The notes under the pieces were generated by a model. It was not told the origin of the DNA and made no database searches. It saw nothing but the letters and a program-made list of their open reading frames with translations. Shown piece after piece: positions 62,001 through 64,000 of a stretch of 64,000 nt of DNA. Each line of letters starts with the position of its first letter. Positions within the stretch are counted from its first letter, which is position 1. Made by a program: the position numbers and the translations under genes. Origin of the DNA: Microbacterium halotolerans (GTDB taxonomy: Bacteria; Actinomycetota; Actinomycetes; Actinomycetales; Microbacteriaceae). The stretch covers positions 559,779 through 623,778 of the forward strand of contig NZ_KZ984051.1 in assembly GCF_003569805.1 (NCBI RefSeq). Direction: 5' to 3'.

Positions 62001-63034
62001 GCTGCACCCTTCGTCGTCATCGGGTTCCAGCACGCGACCCGGCTTCCACCGACGTCTCGCGCGGGGGGCGCCTCATTCGCACAGCGCTCGGTCGCGAAAG
62101 CGCAGCGCGGGTGGAAGGCGCAGCCGGTCGGCAGCGCCGACGGATCCGGCACCGATCCGCGGATCGCCGGCAGGCGCGTCGGTCGTTCGCCCGTCAGCGG
62201 CGGAATCGAAGCAAGCAGGCCGGCCGTGTAGGGGTGCGAGGGCCGCGCAAAGATGTCCTTCGGCGCCGCGTCCTCGACGACCTGGCCCGCGTACATGACG
62301 ACGACCCGGTCCGCAAGGTCCGCGGCCACCCCCAGGTCGTGCGTCACCAGCAGCACCGCCATGCCCTCTTCGCGGCGAAGTCGATCGATCAGATTCAGAA
62401 TCTGTGCCTGCACCGTGACGTCGAGGGCCGTGGTGGGCTCGTCGGCGATCAGCAGGCGGGGCCTGGCGAGCAAGGCCATCGCGATCATCACCCGCTGGCA
62501 CATGCCGCCGGACAGCTGATGCGGATAGCTTCCGAGCACGCGAGGACCATCGTGGACACCCACCTCGGCGAGCGCCTCCACAAGGCGCTCATGTTCGGCT
62601 CGACGCGTCAGACGCTCGCGCCTGCGCAGCGCCTCTCGCAGTTGGAACTCGATCGAGTACACGGGATCCAGCGAGCTGAGCGGCTCCTGGAACACCATCG
62701 TCAGCTCGCGCCCGCGCAGTCGTCGCACACGTTCGGCGGAGAGATCGGTGAGTTCCTCGCCCGCGAGCTCGATCCTTCCGGTCACGTCCATTGCATCGTC
62801 GAGCTGAGTCAGCCCCATGATCGTGCGAGCCGTGACCGACTTGCCCGAGCCCGATTCGCCCACGAGGCAGACGATCTCGCCCTCCCTCACCTCGAAGCTC
62901 GCATCACGGACGAGAGAGAGCGGCCCCGCTTGCTTCTGCACGGTCACGCCGAGATCCTCGATCCGCAGCAGCCTGTCAGCGTCGGTCTGCCCAGCTGTCA
63001 CGCGCTTCTCCATGGTCGTCACATCAGTCGACAT
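61997..63034 (-). CDS. Peptide/nickel ABC transporter ATPase, DppD type
   Basis: 345 aa. Walker [20 protein letters not shown] as ABC signature, LLIADEPTT Walker [10 protein letters not shown], and the C-terminal [17 protein letters not shown] oligopeptide domain. Starts within the last codons of the permease gene (11-bp overlap). Confidence 0.92.
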   Translation of the reverse strand: MSTDVTTMEKRVTAGQTDADRLLRIEDLGVTVQKQAGPLSLVRDASFEVREGEIVCLVGESGSGKSVTARTIMGLTQLDDAMDVTGRIELAGEELTDLSAERVRRLRGRELTMVFQEPLSSLDPVYSIEFQLREALRRRERLTRRAEHERLVEALAEVGVHDGPRVLGSYPHQLSGGMCQRVMIAMALLARPRLLIADEPTTALDVTVQAQILNLIDRLRREEGMAVLLVTHDLGVAADLADRVVVMYAGQVVEDAAPKDIFARPSHPYTAGLLASIPPLTGERPTRLPAIRGSVPDPSALPTGCAFHPRCAFATERCANEAPPARDVGGSRVACWNPMTTKGAA

Positions 63035-63896
63035 TGAACCTGTCCCTCAACCAGTCACCGGCCAAGCTCACGGCGATCACCGTGAGCGTGAGAACAATCC
63101 CCGGAAAGGTGGTGATCCACCAGGCAGACGCCAGATACGGTTGTCCCAGCGCGAGCAGCTCACCCCAGTCGGGGACGTCCGCTCGCGCACCCAGCCCGAG
63201 GAAACTGAGTGATGCGGCGGCCACAATCGAGACGCCCACCGTGACGGTGGCCATGACGATCGATGGTGCCAGCGCATTCGGCAGCAGGTGGCGCCACAGG
63301 ATTCGCCAGGGCCCGAACCCCACTGAGTCCGCCGCCTCGATGAACAGCCGTGAGCGCACGGTCATCGCCTGACCACGCATGATCCGGGCGAAGCCCGGCA
63401 CCGCCGAGATCCCCACGGCGACGATGAGATTCTGCATGGATGCACCGAGCCCGGCCGCGATGATCATCGCCAGAAGCACCCCAGGGAAGCACATCAGCAT
63501 GTCGATGAAGCGCCCGACGATCATGTCGACCCAGCCGCCCGCGTAGCCGGCGACAAGGCCCAGCAGGGTGCCGATCACGAACCCGACGACCGTCGCCGAG
63601 ATCCCGATGACCATGGCCGTACGCGCACCGTAGGCCAGCAGGGTCGCGATATCGCGTCCGAAGTGGTCGGTGCCGAACGGATGGCCGGCGACGCCCGGAG
63701 CCCGCATCGCACCGGCGGGATCGAGCGCGGTCGGATCCGCCGTCGAGAACGCCTGCGGCACGACTGCCGCGATCAGCACGACGACGAGCCATGCGAGCGC
63801 GATCCACAGCGTCACGAGGTCGGGCGTGATGCGCAGGCGGGACCGCGCGAGGATCCCACCGCGAGCAGCGGTCAACGGGTTGGCGACGGCGGTCAT
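63024..63896 (-). CDS. Peptide ABC transporter permease, DppC type
   Basis: 290 aa with about six helices: FGTDHFGRDIATLLAYGARTAM, SVGFGPWRILWRHLLPNALAPSI in the EAA region (partly FIEAADSVGFGPW). ATG 63896 overlaps the preceding stop (TGATG); the GTG one codon upstream would read across it. Confidence 0.92.
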   Translation of the reverse strand: MTAVANPLTAARGGILARSRLRITPDLVTLWIALAWLVVVLIAAVVPQAFSTADPTALDPAGAMRAPGVAGHPFGTDHFGRDIATLLAYGARTAMVIGISATVVGFVIGTLLGLVAGYAGGWVDMIVGRFIDMLMCFPGVLLAMIIAAGLGASMQNLIVAVGISAVPGFARIMRGQAMTVRSRLFIEAADSVGFGPWRILWRHLLPNALAPSIVMATVTVGVSIVAAASLSFLGLGARADVPDWGELLALGQPYLASAWWITTFPGIVLTLTVIAVSLAGDWLRDRFNVD

Positions 63897-64000
63897 CACC
63901 CCACCTCCACGGGCTCGGGCTCCGACTTCGCATGCGCCGATTCCTGCGCTTCGATCATGCGAACGAGCATGTCGGGAAGATCGTCAGGGTCGAGCGGGGC
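63896..64000 (-). CDS. Partial gene, C-terminal 34 codons only
   Basis: Runs off the right edge. The visible end is acidic and hydrophilic (PDDLPDMLVRMIEAQESAH, ending EPVEVG) with stop TGA overlapping the permease start. Probably belongs to the same transporter operon; not enough to identify it. It does not look like the end of a permease, though a cytosolic tail cannot be excluded. Confidence 0.6.
   Translation of the reverse strand, partial: APLDPDDLPDMLVRMIEAQESAHAKSEPEPVEVG

Overview
The window comes from a high-GC actinobacterium. Its gene content and protein style fit Microbacteriaceae, most likely Microbacterium or a close relative. This rests on the tRNA-Leu / fhaA-fhaB-pstP-rodA-pbpA-pknA-pknB / crgA core, which mirrors the origin-proximal cell-envelope cluster of Mycobacterium tuberculosis, on a class E sortase, and on frequent GTG/TTG starts and ATGA stop-start overlaps. 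The species is an inference. No rRNA, CRISPR array or intact transposon is visible.

Layout. 1-11133: tRNA-Leu(CAG), then a plus-strand operon of forkhead proteins, PP2C phosphatase, SEDS protein, class B PBP and two Ser/Thr kinases. A class E sortase with a small membrane partner and CrgA follow. 11171-11370 is an intergenic cluster of DnaA-box-like sites. 11384-24787: a ten-gene minus-strand operon for muropeptide/MurNAc uptake and catabolism (peptide ABC transporter, MurQ, AnmK, L-Ala-D/L-Glu epimerase, serine hydrolase, FAD/Fe-S D-lactate-type dehydrogenase, MFS protein), divergent from an RpiR/MurR-type regulator. 25899-30561: rhomboid protease, PpiA, a coiled-coil/TM protein in the position of CwsA, YbaK, a ThrE-type exporter and a small protein.

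30733-41410: a mycofactocin locus, mftA-B-C, a mycofactocin-type SDR, a MoxR AAA+/VWA pair, mftE and mftF on the minus strand, then mftR, mftG and an IclR regulator on the plus strand. mftD is not present here, and MftC has an unusual Cys-containing C-terminal tail. 41400-44492: aroQ, a small membrane protein, and a YhcG/DUF1016 nuclease gene framed by a perfect 60-bp direct repeat that duplicates the 3' end of the neighbouring Cds1-like gene. The nuclease gene contains a perfect 22-bp-arm palindrome, and a diverged relic of it lies nearby.

44820-57740: MgtE, a TauE-family permease, a nitronate monooxygenase, a secreted LAVTG-anchored zinc metalloprotease with an elaborate upstream repeat array, a membrane-tethered protein resembling the protease propeptide, a GAF-LuxR regulator, a KefB-type antiporter, a TRIC-family channel, a CueP lipoprotein, an M23-like peptidase and an AlkD-type protein. 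58056-64000: alpha/beta hydrolase, IS3 orfA fragment, MFS transporter, AhpD-like protein and part of a second peptide ABC transporter that runs off the window.

Three themes stand out. First, a complete route from imported muropeptides to GlcNAc-6-P plus oxidised D-lactate. Second, a variant mycofactocin cluster. Third, a minimal nuclease-only insertion with long direct repeats. The sortase near 10 kb and the LAVTG protease near 49 kb are a plausible enzyme/substrate pair.
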